Counted from the first letter of the stretch, positions 27,801 through 37,159 are shown. The stretch: DNA of 64,000 bases from Terrisporobacter sp. (GCA_029851945.1 JARKUZ010000075.1:8085-72084); one strand, 5' to 3'. The notes: generated by a model not told the origin, from the sequence alone. A program made the numbers and translations.

Positions 27801-28370
27801 TTAAGTTTCATACATTTTTAATATATTTTTTGCAATTTCAATTTTTGTAATTCTAAGATCCATGGCTTGCTTTTCAATATATCTATGAGCCTCACTCTCA
27901 CTCATCCTTAAATATTGCATAAGTGTACTCTTAGCTCTGTTTATTAACTTTATTTCACTTATCTTAAAATTTAAATTTTTATTTTCTTCTATAAGAGCTT
28001 TAAACTTTCTTCTATGGATAAGCGATAAGTTAATTGCATTGATAAAAATCAACTTGTTTAATGGCTTTTCAATTATAAATATTCCCCTATTTTCTAACTC
28101 TTCGTTAAAAATAGATTTATAATCATTTTTAACTAATAAAATAATAGAAGATTCTGTGTTTTTATTTATTAACATTGCTAAGTTTTCCCCTATATCATCA
28201 CTTAATGGTGAATTGATTATAATTAAGTCAAATTGAACTTCTTCTATTATTTTTTTGCATTCACTTGCATTATTCACTGATGAAATATCATAGTCTCCAC
28301 TTTCTTTAGCAATGTTATTTAGAAGTCCTTTGCTCTTACTAGAACTTGAAACAATTAATATTTTTTCCAT
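27801..28370 (-). CDS. ANTAR-domain antiterminator with pseudo-receiver (NitR/AmiR-like)
   Basis: A 189-residue protein: receiver-like fold about 1-115, coiled coil, then an ANTAR RNA-binding domain about 125-185 (INRAKSTLMQYLRMSESEAHRYIEKQAMDLR). The receiver has lost its acidic pocket (ILIVSSSS instead of ILIVDD) and the phospho-acceptor Asp (FDLIIINSPL, Asn at the Asp position), while the KP motif remains (IIEKPLNK). It should therefore be phosphorylation-independent, like AmiR. An AmiR-like protein, NitR, has been described next to glnA in Clostridium saccharobutylicum. Start ATG 28370 has AAAGGGTG upstream. It is divergent from the glutamine synthetase, whose leader carries an ANTAR-type hairpin. 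Confidence 0.9.
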   Translation of the reverse strand: MEKILIVSSSSKSKGLLNNIAKESGDYDISSVNNASECKKIIEEVQFDLIIINSPLSDDIGENLAMLINKNTESSIILLVKNDYKSIFNEELENRGIFIIEKPLNKLIFINAINLSLIHRRKFKALIEENKNLNFKISEIKLINRAKSTLMQYLRMSESEAHRYIEKQAMDLRITKIEIAKNILKMYET

Positions 28371-28470
28371 AACAATCACCCTTTAACCATTTATAAGCAT
28401 ATTAACGAAATCTTATTTAATTCCCCACAATAAAGTGCAAGTTTATAAAATGATAATTAAAATTTTTCAA

Positions 28471-28537
28471 ATAAAAAAAGAGTCTGTAACTAAAGAATAA
28501 AAGTACACCAAATCCATATTCTTTAATACATACTCTT
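28471..28537 (-). terminator. Terminator/attenuator in the leader of the ANTAR gene
   Basis: A long interrupted stem (28478-28483, 28485-28488 and 28492-28499 pairing with 28532-28537, 28527-28530 and 28517-28524), followed on the minus strand by seven T residues. It lies 100 bases before the ANTAR start and downstream of the promoter at 28600-28628. Confidence 0.65.
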
Positions 28538-28599
28538 AGTTCCATAAAATTTATATAGTTATATGTATTTATAAATCACTCTAATTTTATTTATATAAA

Positions 28600-28628
28600 A
28601 TTCTACAACTTATATTTTAGTAAGTCAA
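28600..28628 (-). promoter_or_regulatory. Promoter for ANTAR gene leader or a small RNA
   Basis: On the minus strand TTGACT (28628-28623) and TAGAAT (28605-28600) are separated by 17 bases. The predicted transcript starts near 28593 and meets the hairpin at 28537-28471 after about 55 bases. Confidence 0.65.
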
Positions 28629-28668
28629 ATAATTTTTATTAAAATAAATAATTTTTTATAATTTATAG

Positions 28669-28697
28669 TTGACATTTATATCCAAGTTACATATAAT
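28669..28697 (+). promoter_or_regulatory. Consensus promoter of glutamine synthetase
   Basis: TTGACA (28669-28674), 17-base spacer, TATAAT (28692-28697): both hexamers match the housekeeping consensus exactly. Predicted transcription start near 28704, giving a ~155-base leader. Such a strong constitutive promoter fits control by downstream attenuation. Confidence 0.85.
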
Positions 28698-28715
28698 TGA
28701 TAACATAATTTACTA

Positions 28716-28762
28716 ACAGCAAAGGCGCTGTAGGATTCTGCTTCCTACTGCGCCTTTTTTTT
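28716..28762 (+). promoter_or_regulatory. ANTAR-type antiterminator hairpin overlapping a terminator
   Basis: ACAGC (28716-28720) and GCTGT (28727-28731) pair around a six-base loop AAAGGC, with A at position 1 and G at position 4, the loop signature bound by ANTAR proteins. The alternative structure is a terminator: 28721-28728 and 28730-28735 pair with 28743-28748 and 28750-28757, then eight T. The two share bases 28721-28731 and cannot coexist. The usual first hairpin (P1) of the tandem motif is not evident, because only ~12 bases separate the predicted start from this hairpin. Confidence 0.75.
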
Positions 28763-28858
28763 ATTATTAAAATATATTTTAGGGATTTGAAAATTAAATG
28801 CATACAATATGTTCATGCACTATTATGACAATATTAATTTTATATAGGGGGATTATAT

Positions 28859-30949
28859 ATGAAAGAATTATCAAAAATTTTTGGAAGTTTAGTTTTTAAT
28901 GACAACGTAATGAGAGAAAAATTACCTAAAGATGTTTATAAGGTTCTAAGAAAGACTATTGATGAAGGTAAACCGATAGATCCTAAAATAGCAAACGTAG
29001 TTGCAAATACTATGAAAGATTGGGCTATAGAACATGGTGCTACTCACTACACTCACTGGTTCCAACCAATGACAGGTATAACAGCAGAAAAACACGATGG
29101 CTTCATATCTCCAACAGATGATGGAAATATAATAATGGAGTTTTCAGGAAAAGAGTTAATAAAGGGTGAGCCAGATGGTTCTTCATTCCCATCAGGAGGA
29201 CTTAGAAGTACTTTTGAGGCTAGAGGTTATACAATATGGGACCCTACATCTTATGCTTTTATCAGAGACACTACACTATGCATACCTACAGCATTCTGTT
29301 CTTACTCAGGTCAATCATTAGATAAGAAAACACCTTTATTAAGATCTATGGAAGCAATAAGTAAGTCAGCTGTTAAAGTATTAAATTTACTTGGATACGA
29401 TGATGTAACAAGAGTTATAACAACAGTTGGCGCGGAGCAAGAGTATTTCTTAATCGATAAAAAATTATTTAATAAAAGAATGGATTTAAAATTCTGTCAT
29501 AGAACTTTATTTGGTGCTAAACCACCTAAAGGTCAAGAAATGGAAGATCATTACTTTGGTTCAATAAAGCCAAGAGTTGCCGAATATATGAAAGAACTTG
29601 ATATGGAACTTTGGAAATTAGGTGTTTTATCTAAAACTAAACATAACGAAGTTGCTCCATCTCAACATGAATTAGCACCAGTATTTAGTTTAAGCAATGT
29701 TGCAACTGATCACAACCAAATTACTATGGATTTAATGAAAAGAATCGCTGATAAACATGACCTTGTTTGTTTATTACATGAAAAGCCATTTGCAGGGGTT
29801 AATGGAAGTGGTAAACATAATAACTGGTCTATGTCAACAAGCACTGGAAAAAACCTATTAAGTCCAGGTAAAAAACCGCATGAAAATAAAACTTTCTTAT
29901 TATTCCTAGCAGCTATAATAAAAGCTGTTGATGAAAACCAAGACTTACTTAGAATATCTGTATCAAGTGCAGGAAATGATCATAGACTTGGAGGGAACGA
30001 AGCACCTCCTGCAATAATATCTATGTTCTTAGGTTCTCATCTAAAGAAAATACTAAAATGTATAGAAAATGATTTACCTTATACTGATGAAGTTTTAAGT
30101 AAAATGGAATTTGATGTAGATGTATTACCTTCATTTATGAAAGATACTACTGATAGAAACCGTACTTCTCCATTTGCATTTACTGGAAATAAATTCGAAT
30201 TTAGAATGCTTGGTTCAACAGCAAATATAGCTTGCCCAAATACTATATTAAATACAATAGTTGCTGATAGTTTAAATGAGTTTGCAAAAGTTTTAGAAAC
30301 ATCTACTGACATAGAAGCTACTATAAATGAGTTAGTTAAAAATACTATGAAAGAACATGGTAGAATCATATTTAATGGAAATAACTACGCAGAAGAATGG
30401 GTTATTGAAGCGGAAAGAAGAGGATTATTAAACTTCAAAACAGCTGTTGATGCTCTTCCTCACTACGTTGATGATAAAAATATTAAATTATTTGAAAGAC
30501 ACAATGTTTACTCTGAAGAAGAATTACAATCAAGATGCGATATACTTTTAGAAGAATACTCTAAAACATTAAACATAGAGGCTTTGACTATGTTAGAAAT
30601 GGCTAAAAAAAGCATAATACCAGCTGTGTGTTCTTACAGTAAGTCTTTAACTGAAACAGCACTAAATAAAAAATCTTTATGCTCTGATATAGATTGCTCT
30701 GTTGAATTAAACATTATAAAGAAAATTTCTTCTTTAGATGCTTGTTTACTAAAAAAATTAGATGAACTAGATTCTTCTTTATTAGAAAGCAAAAACTATA
30801 CAGAAGTTAAAGAGAATGCAGAATTCTATAAAGATACTGTAAAAGTAAAAATGCAAGAAGTTAGAGCAATAGCTGATGAGCTTGAAACTATAGTAGGCAA
30901 AGAATATTGGCCTTTCCCATCATATGCAGATTTATTATTTAGTATATAA
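28859..30949 (+). CDS. glnN: Glutamine synthetase type III
   Basis: A 696-residue GSIII (about 700 is normal), much longer than GSI. Landmarks: [11 protein letters not shown] and KHDGFISP near the N-terminus, [23 protein letters not shown], the Glu-rich metal site [42 protein letters not shown] (ammonium/glutamate site), [13 protein letters not shown] and [17 protein letters not shown]. It makes glutamine from glutamate, ammonium and ATP. GGGGGG precedes the ATG. Expression is probably controlled by antitermination in the leader by the divergent ANTAR protein. Confidence 0.97.
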   Translation: MKELSKIFGSLVFNDNVMREKLPKDVYKVLRKTIDEGKPIDPKIANVVANTMKDWAIEHGATHYTHWFQPMTGITAEKHDGFISPTDDGNIIMEFSGKELIKGEPDGSSFPSGGLRSTFEARGYTIWDPTSYAFIRDTTLCIPTAFCSYSGQSLDKKTPLLRSMEAISKSAVKVLNLLGYDDVTRVITTVGAEQEYFLIDKKLFNKRMDLKFCHRTLFGAKPPKGQEMEDHYFGSIKPRVAEYMKELDMELWKLGVLSKTKHNEVAPSQHELAPVFSLSNVATDHNQITMDLMKRIADKHDLVCLLHEKPFAGVNGSGKHNNWSMSTSTGKNLLSPGKKPHENKTFLLFLAAIIKAVDENQDLLRISVSSAGNDHRLGGNEAPPAIISMFLGSHLKKILKCIENDLPYTDEVLSKMEFDVDVLPSFMKDTTDRNRTSPFAFTGNKFEFRMLGSTANIACPNTILNTIVADSLNEFAKVLETSTDIEATINELVKNTMKEHGRIIFNGNNYAEEWVIEAERRGLLNFKTAVDALPHYVDDKNIKLFERHNVYSEEELQSRCDILLEEYSKTLNIEALTMLEMAKKSIIPAVCSYSKSLTETALNKKSLCSDIDCSVELNIIKKISSLDACLLKKLDELDSSLLESKNYTEVKENAEFYKDTVKVKMQEVRAIADELETIVGKEYWPFPSYADLLFSI

Positions 30950-30967
30950 TTTAATTTAAACATTATA

Positions 30968-31002
30968 AAGGTGTATATTTTATAACTTGAAATATACACC
31001 TT
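30968..31002 (+). terminator. Terminator of glutamine synthetase
   Basis: Perfect 13-base arms (30968-30980, 30990-31002), 18 bases after the stop. The T tract is short. Confidence 0.75.
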
Positions 31003-31217
31003 CTTAATATTAGTATTTAATTACAATATTATGAAACATGCCCTTTAGTCTTCTTATAGTTTATTATATAAAATTACTCTTCACTTATTTGAATTTTCAT
31101 AATAAAAAGTATAATATTTATAAATAAAATATGATTTTAATTTTTCTAGTCTCATGTTATAATCTTATTAATTTAATTTTAATAATTTGTAAAATACTAC
31201 ATTGGGGGAAATTAATT

Positions 31218-31910
31218 ATGAAATACAAAGTTATATTATTCGATGCTGATGAAACTTTATTTGACTTTAAAAAGTCTGAAAGAGAAGCTTTTAAAAATAC
31301 TATGATAGAATTTGGAGTTGATTACGATGAAAACTATCATTTTAGTATATATAAAGAAATAAACACAGCTATTTGGAAAGAATTAGAAGATGGGCTTATT
31401 ACTCAGTCAAAATTAAAAATAGAAAGATTTAGAAGACTGAGTGATAAATTAGGGATGAATTTTGATGAAAATGAGTTTGCAGCTTCTTATATGAAACACT
31501 TAGGTGATGGTTCATTTTTATTCGATGGAGCTTATGAACTTGTAGAAGCCTTAAGTAAAAATTACATACTTTCTATTGTTACTAATGGACTTACTTCTGT
31601 TCAAGAAAGAAGAATTAAAAAATCTATTATATCAAAATACTTTAAAGATATAGTAATTTCAGAAGAAATAGGTATATCAAAACCAAATCCAGATATTTTT
31701 GAACACGCTATAAATAATCTTGGTAAATTTGACAAAAATGAAATTCTTATGATTGGAGATAGTTTATCTTCTGATATAAAAGGCGGCATAAATTATAGTA
31801 TTGATACTTGCTGGTTTAATCCAAATCATCTGGAAAATAAAACTGAATTATACCCAACTTATGAAGTTTCTGACTTTAATGGAATAGAAGATTTATTATT
31901 AAGTAAATAA
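31218..31910 (+). CDS. YjjG/YfnB-type HAD phosphatase
   Basis: A 230-residue HAD hydrolase with motif I DADETLF (the YjjG-type form of DxDxT), an alpha-helical C1 cap about 17-90, motif II SIVTNG, motif III Lys in KPNPDIF, and motif IV MIGDSLSSDIKGG. YjjG-type enzymes are pyrimidine nucleotide 5'-phosphatases, with house-cleaning activity toward non-canonical nucleotides; exact substrate here is inferred. The frame is open back to 31131 but GGGGGAA precedes ATG 31218, where homology begins. Confidence 0.92.
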   Translation: MKYKVILFDADETLFDFKKSEREAFKNTMIEFGVDYDENYHFSIYKEINTAIWKELEDGLITQSKLKIERFRRLSDKLGMNFDENEFAASYMKHLGDGSFLFDGAYELVEALSKNYILSIVTNGLTSVQERRIKKSIISKYFKDIVISEEIGISKPNPDIFEHAINNLGKFDKNEILMIGDSLSSDIKGGINYSIDTCWFNPNHLENKTELYPTYEVSDFNGIEDLLLSK

Positions 31911-32264
31911 ATTTTTAATTATATAGAAGGTAGAATTTAAACTAAAAATTATATAATATATTTTCCTTTTATTCTTATATAATAAATACAATTCATAAAA
32001 TTAAGATATTATTTAATCTGTTTTTCAATTCTAATTGTGGGTATAATAAAAATATCTTATTGATAATACCCCTATAGAAGTGTTTTTTAATATTAAAATC
32101 AAGAATATATCAAAATTATCTTTATAATATTATTGAATAAATTAAAGCGCCAATTTTTCAAATTGGCGCTTTCTTTAAAGAAGTTTTTATTATCGATTTA
32201 ATAATATACAGTTAATTAAACAAATCCAACTATATCCTTCTCCACTTATATCAAATATAAAATC
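31911..32264. other. Intergenic region between convergent genes
   Basis: About 350 bases with no supportable gene. It holds a hairpin at about 32039-32075 (GGGTAT with ATACCC plus an inner AATAA/TTATT stem) that may end the HAD gene, and the strong terminator at 32144-32172. Confidence 0.4.
32144..32172 (-). terminator. Probable terminator of the peptide transporter
   Basis: Perfect 13-base GC-containing arms (32144-32156, 32160-32172) with a three-base loop. It is about 90 bases after the transporter's stop on the minus strand; it could act in either direction. Confidence 0.65.
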
Positions 32265-33653
32265 TTATTGAGCTGTTTGTTCGCTGTCATCTTCTACAAG
32301 AGCGTTAAACTTCTTATCTAATGACCAAAGCACTATACCGCAAAATATAACTATACCTCCAACTACTCCATATGCCGGTGCAAATGAATAATTTCCTAAG
32401 AATTCATATAAATATCCATATGATTTACCAGCTATAAAGTTAGCAAATGGCCAAACACCCATCATTAAACCAAGTACTTTAGGTGGTGAGAATTTAGATA
32501 TAAATGAGTTACCAAGTGGTGAGAATACCATTTCACCAAGTGACATAAATACACCTACTGCTATTATCCATAATAAACTAGCTTGGTTATCTCCTCTTAT
32601 TAATTCAGCTAATACCATTACTACAAATGCAACCCCAAGCAATATCATACCTAAAGCAGTCTTCTTGAACATACTTAAATCACCTCTTTTAGACTTAGCA
32701 AGTTTTGACCAAAATGCTGCTAAAATAGGTCCAAGTAATATACAACAAAGTGAATTTAATGAGTCAAACCAAGAAGAAGGAACCTTAAATCCACCTATCA
32801 CCCAATTAGCTTTGTTAGCATAATCAAAATCTGGTCCCCAGTGATACATTACTGGATTATAAGTTAAATACCAAACAATCCAGAATATCGTAGAGAATAT
32901 AGTAACAATAATGATCGCTGCTATTCTTTGTTTCTCTTTTTTAGTAAGAGGTGAATTATCTTCTTTTTCTTCTCTTTCTTCTTTTTTAGATACTTTAGCT
33001 TCATTACTAATATCATGTATAAATGGTTTTTTACCTATTTCACCAAAAGTAGCTTTACCACCAAATATTAACCATAAAGTATCAAGAAATAATAACCCTG
33101 CACAAATTAAAAATATTGTTGAAAACCCTACAATAGGTAGTAAAAGACCAACAGTAGCTGTCCCTATAAGTGAACCTGTATTAACAAAAGAATATTGAAC
33201 AGAAAATGCTGAATCAAGTTTCTCTTTATCATCAAATAATCTACCATTAATACCAGATACATTTCCTTTAAATAGTCCTGTTCCTATAGAAACAAGAATT
33301 ATCATTGCCCATAAAAGCATTTGTGATGATTGAATAGCTGATTGCCATCCACAAAGATATCCTAGACCCATTATAAATGTTCCTAAAGATATACATATTC
33401 TAGGACTCAACCATCTATCAGCTATAAGTCCACCAAATATTGGTGTTAAGTATGTGAATGCAACTAAGTTTGCACCCATTTTTGCTCCATCTGCATCTGT
33501 TAGACCAAGTCCTCCTCCTACAATTGCAGTAGCAACAAATACACCTATAAGCCATTTAGTTGAATAATATGCCATTCTCTCAAGTGTAAATGACAAAGAA
33601 CAAACATAAAAGCCCATAGGATACTTATTTTTAGTTTTTACTGTGTTATCCAT
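32265..33653 (-). CDS. POT-family peptide:H+ symporter
   Basis: A 462-residue MFS transporter of the proton-dependent oligopeptide (POT/PTR2) family. The ExxER motif appears as FTLERMAYY near residue 24; the PTR signatures follow (FTYLTPIFGGLIADRW, GTGLFKGNVSGINGRL, QYSFVNTGSLIG). About 12-14 membrane helices, with a charged loop about 215-240. It imports di- and tripeptides, in keeping with an amino-acid fermenter. GGAGGG precedes the ATG. A promoter at 34080-34108 implies a ~420-base leader. Confidence 0.94.
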   Translation of the reverse strand: MDNTVKTKNKYPMGFYVCSLSFTLERMAYYSTKWLIGVFVATAIVGGGLGLTDADGAKMGANLVAFTYLTPIFGGLIADRWLSPRICISLGTFIMGLGYLCGWQSAIQSSQMLLWAMIILVSIGTGLFKGNVSGINGRLFDDKEKLDSAFSVQYSFVNTGSLIGTATVGLLLPIVGFSTIFLICAGLLFLDTLWLIFGGKATFGEIGKKPFIHDISNEAKVSKKEEREEKEDNSPLTKKEKQRIAAIIIVTIFSTIFWIVWYLTYNPVMYHWGPDFDYANKANWVIGGFKVPSSWFDSLNSLCCILLGPILAAFWSKLAKSKRGDLSMFKKTALGMILLGVAFVVMVLAELIRGDNQASLLWIIAVGVFMSLGEMVFSPLGNSFISKFSPPKVLGLMMGVWPFANFIAGKSYGYLYEFLGNYSFAPAYGVVGGIVIFCGIVLWSLDKKFNALVEDDSEQTAQ

Positions 33654-34079
33654 GTTTTCCCTCCAATATGTTTTATTAGGTTAAAATACTGTTTACACAT
33701 TGCTTAACTTTAGAACAACACTATTAACTTTTGATGATAAAAATTTTTGATTTGACATGAATTGTTCCATGATGGAATTTTATACTAATTAGTCATTTGC
33801 AAAGTTATTATGAAATTAGATGTGAGTTTATTTATATCGAATGATTCCATATTGTCTTACACATCAATTAAAAATTCCAATTTACCAATGTTTTAAGCCA
33901 ATACATATTTTATGAAAATTATTGATGAAAAATATATCTTTAAACAGCATTTAAGGAATAGAATTTAGTATTTATAGAAGGTTTTTATAATAAAACTAAT
34001 ACTAAATATTATAAACTTACATAAAATAGCAATATTTGTTTTAAAACCCATTCTATATACTGTTACTCCCCCCACTAGA

Positions 34080-34108
34080 AATATAGCAGAAAGCGTTTTT
34101 TTAGTCAA
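34080..34108 (-). promoter_or_regulatory. Promoter upstream of peptide-transporter leader
   Basis: Minus strand TTGACT (34108-34103), 17-base spacer, TATATT (34085-34080). Predicted start near 34073. Confidence 0.65.
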
Positions 34109-34181
34109 TCACAATTATACGATTATCATATCATCATGGCTAAATATCAAAATCACATTACCATATCCTAAAAATTTCGCT

Positions 34182-34222
34182 AAAAAAGTCTCTTCATGAA
34201 GCAATCATGTAGAGACTTTTTT
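34182..34222 (-). terminator. Terminator of ABC exporter gene
   Basis: Arms of 12 plus 5 bases separated by a T/T mismatch (34182-34199 with 34205-34222), A and T runs at the ends. Located 22 bases after the exporter's stop. Confidence 0.85.
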
Positions 34223-34244
34223 ATTATCATTATTTAATTATAAA

Positions 34245-35945
34245 TTAACTTACATGAAGACTACTATAAATACCTCCCATATTTATAAGTTCTTCATGGG
34301 TACCTCTTTCTACAATTCCACTATCAGCTAAAACTATAATTTCATCAGCATTTTTTATAGTAGAAAGTCTATGAGCTACTACTAAATTAGTCCTATCTTT
34401 ACTCAATTCCTCAAGTGATTTTTGAATTTCTCTTTCAGTTACGTTATCTAAAGCAGATGTTGCTTCGTCTAATATTATTATTGGTGGATTTTTTAAGAAA
34501 ACCCTAGAAATAGATATTCTCTGTTTTTGACCACCAGATAATTTGACACCACGCTCACCTATATAAGTATTATATCCTTCAGGTAAACTTTCTATAAATT
34601 CATGTATTCTAGCTTTTTTAGCAGCTTCTATAATTTCTTCATCTGTAGCATCTGGTTTTGCACAAACTATATTATCTCTAATCGTTCCAGTAAATAAGAA
34701 TACATCCTGTTGAACTACACCTATATTTTTTCTTAAAGATTTTAAACTAACATCTTTAATACTAACATTATCTATTTTTATATCACCATTATCAAATTCA
34801 TAAAATCTTGGAATTAAATTACATAATGTAGTTTTCCCACCACCAGACGGGCCAACAAGTGCCACAGTTTTTCCTGCTTCTATAGATAAATTTAAATTAT
34901 CTAATACCTGTTTATTATCTTCATAAGTAAATGATATATTTTCTATTTCTATATTCCCTTTTACATCTTTAAGATCTATTGGATTTTCTATTTCTTTTTC
35001 AGTATCTTCATTTATAATTTCCATAAATCTTTCAAAACCAGTCATACCATTTTGATATTGTTCTGTAAAGTTAATTAATTTTTTTAATGGCTCTATAAAC
35101 ATTTTCACATATAAAATATATGCGGCAAAATCACCTAAATTTATTTTACCTATAAAAGTAAAGTATCCTCCAGCTATTAATGCTACTAATTCTAGTATAT
35201 CCATAAAGAAGTTCATACCAGAGAAATAATCTGCCATTACTCTATAAGCACCTTCTCTAGCAACTTTGAATATATTATTACTTTTATTAAATTTCTTTAA
35301 CTCTTCTTTTTCATTGCAAAATGATTTAGTGACTTTCATGCCAGCTATACTATTTTCAAGTGTAGCATTTACGTCACCAGTAGTTACTCTTGTTTCCATA
35401 AAAGCCTTTTGCATTCTTCTCTTTTGTGTAATAGCAAACCATGCTACTGATGGAAGTAGTGCAAATATAATTAATGTTAAAGGCACATTTATACCTATTA
35501 ATATAAAGAATGATCCAACAAACATTACTAATGAAATAAATAAATCCTCTGGGCCATGGTGAGCTAATTCTGAAATATCCATTAAATCATTTATTATTCT
35601 CGACATAGTTACACCAGTCTTATTATTATCAAAATATGAATTAGGTAGTTTTTGTAAGTGTGTAAAAACTTCACTTCTCATATCTCCCTGAATTCTAACA
35701 CCTACAACGTGACCCCAATATTGCATAAAATGATTAAGCACTGCCTTCAATATAAATATAAATATTAAAGTAGTAGCAAAGATAACTAACATTTTTAAGT
35801 CTTTATTTGGAACTACCTCATTCATTATATCTCTAGTTATCATCGGATACACTAGGTTACAAACAGCAAATAAAAATGCAGCCAAAATATCTAAAGCAAA
35901 AAGCTTCTTATAAGGCTTATAATATTTAATAAACTCTTTTATCAT
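34245..35945 (-). CDS. ABC exporter, MsbA/BmrA-type half-transporter
   Basis: A 566-residue protein: six-helix membrane domain about 10-305 and ATPase domain about 330-565 with Walker A GPSGGGKTT, Q-loop VVQQDVFLF, signature KLSGGQKQR, Walker B IIILDEATSALD and switch VVAHRLS. All catalytic residues are canonical, so it probably works as a homodimer, unlike the pair at 9385-12778. AGGAGGA precedes the ATG. Substrate (drug, lipid or peptide) cannot be told from sequence. Alone in its transcript. Confidence 0.94.
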   Translation of the reverse strand: MIKEFIKYYKPYKKLFALDILAAFLFAVCNLVYPMITRDIMNEVVPNKDLKMLVIFATTLIFIFILKAVLNHFMQYWGHVVGVRIQGDMRSEVFTHLQKLPNSYFDNNKTGVTMSRIINDLMDISELAHHGPEDLFISLVMFVGSFFILIGINVPLTLIIFALLPSVAWFAITQKRRMQKAFMETRVTTGDVNATLENSIAGMKVTKSFCNEKEELKKFNKSNNIFKVAREGAYRVMADYFSGMNFFMDILELVALIAGGYFTFIGKINLGDFAAYILYVKMFIEPLKKLINFTEQYQNGMTGFERFMEIINEDTEKEIENPIDLKDVKGNIEIENISFTYEDNKQVLDNLNLSIEAGKTVALVGPSGGGKTTLCNLIPRFYEFDNGDIKIDNVSIKDVSLKSLRKNIGVVQQDVFLFTGTIRDNIVCAKPDATDEEIIEAAKKARIHEFIESLPEGYNTYIGERGVKLSGGQKQRISISRVFLKNPPIIILDEATSALDNVTEREIQKSLEELSKDRTNLVVAHRLSTIKNADEIIVLADSGIVERGTHEELINMGGIYSSLHVS

Positions 35946-36041
35946 GTATTCCTCCTAATAATTTAGTCCTATATAGTTTACTATATATTTATATACCTTG
36001 CATTATATATTTAAATCATATAATTTTTAAACAACAAAAAT

Positions 36042-36061
36042 AAGGAGTCAAAAAACTCCTT
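36042..36061 (-). terminator. Terminator of HD-domain gene
   Basis: Seven-base arms AAGGAGT/ACTCCTT with a six-base loop, followed on the minus strand by TTTTTG. It lies downstream of the HD-domain gene. Confidence 0.65.
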
Positions 36062-36136
36062 TAATAGCATTCTTATCTTATAATTTAAGATTAATTCACT
36101 CTGAATTATCAATTTTTTATTATAAATTACTTATAA

Positions 36137-36703
36137 TTATGCCTCTAGTACACCTGAGATATTTTGCATAGCACTTAAGGCTATTTCAGCAAATTCATCA
36201 AATGGAACTCCAGTAAGTTCTATAGCTCTCATTGCTTCTCTATTAGCATTTGCAGCAAATCTTTTTTCTTTCATTCTTTTTATTATAGATTTTGTTTTTA
36301 CACTAGTAAGTTTTTTATCTGGATAACTAAGAGCTATTGCATTTATAAATCCAGTTATAGGATCTACTGCATATATTGCTTTTTCCATTAGGCTTTCTCT
36401 TTCTACCCCTTTATTATCATGATGACCAAGAATAGCTCTGTACAATTCTTCATCCCCAAATCCTTCTTCTTTTAATAATTCTACACTTTTAAAAGCATGA
36501 TCATCATTTACTATCCCTGGTACTCTTCCTGTGATATCAGAATCTAAATCATGTAAAAGTCCTGCAATTGCCCATTTTTCTTCATTTTCTGGCTCTAGTT
36601 TTTTAGCCATTTCTCTCATGACAGCTTCTACTGCATAGCTATGTCTTAGCATATAATCAGTTTTTAAATATTTGAATAATATTTTTAATGCTTCTTCTCT
36701 CAT
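36137..36703 (-). CDS. HD-superfamily phosphohydrolase-like protein
   Basis: A 188-residue protein with HD-domain metal motifs: RHSYAVEAVM (first His), GLLHDLDSD (HD pair) and AILGHHDNKG (His-His), and a downstream Asp in YAVDPITG. Proteins of this size annotated 'HDIG domain' are common in Clostridia; they may act on nucleotides, but the substrate is unknown. AAGGAG precedes the ATG. Monocistronic, flanked by terminators. Confidence 0.88.
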   Translation of the reverse strand: MREEALKILFKYLKTDYMLRHSYAVEAVMREMAKKLEPENEEKWAIAGLLHDLDSDITGRVPGIVNDDHAFKSVELLKEEGFGDEELYRAILGHHDNKGVERESLMEKAIYAVDPITGFINAIALSYPDKKLTSVKTKSIIKRMKEKRFAANANREAMRAIELTGVPFDEFAEIALSAMQNISGVLEA

Positions 36704-36799
36704 TTTGTTACTCCTTATGTATTAATATTCTAAATTACATTTATTCGACAAACTCTTGTAATTTCCTCTTATAATTAAATATTTTTTGTTATATGAAAA

Positions 36800-36824
36800 A
36801 CCACCTTGAATATGTCAAGGTGGT
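36800..36824 (-). terminator. Orphan terminator
   Basis: Perfect ten-base GC-containing arms with a five-base loop, then TTTTT on the minus strand. No protein gene ends here, which implies another transcript. Confidence 0.75.
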
Positions 36825-37095
36825 AGCAAAGAATGAATAACATAATATGTGAAATCACACCTATCGGTAGAATAGGCTTTAATTTCTTTTATATATTATG
36901 TCACAGTTATATATATTTTAAACTAATTATATCTATTTTTATATTAAATATAAAATAGATATAATTATCTTTCATATAATATCATCACACTATAATTCTA
37001 TACAAGTCCTCTAGGCTATGATGATTTTTATATTACTACATATTTTATATGTTTTATACAGAAATATGACTATCACTATTGTGAATAATGTAAAA

Positions 37096-37121
37096 AACAC
37101 CCTGAATATATTCAAGGTGTT
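37096..37121 (-). terminator. Terminator of transaldolase gene
   Basis: Thirteen-base arms with one G-U pair in the minus-strand RNA, then six T. Located ~40 bases after the transaldolase stop. Confidence 0.8.
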
Positions 37122-37159
37122 AAAATATTTTAATTAGTTCATATCATAAGTATTAATTA

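Larger units (their letters stand above)
33654..34244. other. 590-bp intergenic region with long leader
   Basis: On the minus strand a good promoter lies at 34080-34108, leaving ~420 bases before the peptide-transporter start. The leader contains a small frame just after the start site (GGGGGGAG, then ATG and 27 codons, hydrophobic) and an inverted repeat (TTTAGTAT with ATACTAAA enclosing GTTTT/AAAAC, about 33963-34006). No known riboswitch or T-box signature seen. The right end holds the terminator 34182-34222. Confidence 0.5.
36704..37159. other. Structured non-coding region between two similar terminators
   Basis: About 455 bases without a gene. Minus-strand terminators at 36800-36824 and 37096-37121 are close in sequence (both built on CACC-TTGAATAT-TCAAGGTG). 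Between them are an AT palindrome (36925-36966), a stem 36981-36987/37019-37025 enclosing ~30 bases, and CCTAT/ATAGG (about 36857-36873) beside TGTGA/TCACA. This looks like a separate minus-strand transcript, possibly a small RNA. Confidence 0.45.

Noticed and set aside
31131..31217. Longer N-terminus for the HAD phosphatase.
   Set aside because: Hydrophobic leader-like sequence without RBS; ATG 31218 has GGGGGAA and matches the family start.
33654..34080. T-box or known riboswitch in the peptide transporter leader.
   Set aside because: No T-box consensus near an antiterminator and no known aptamer core could be found.
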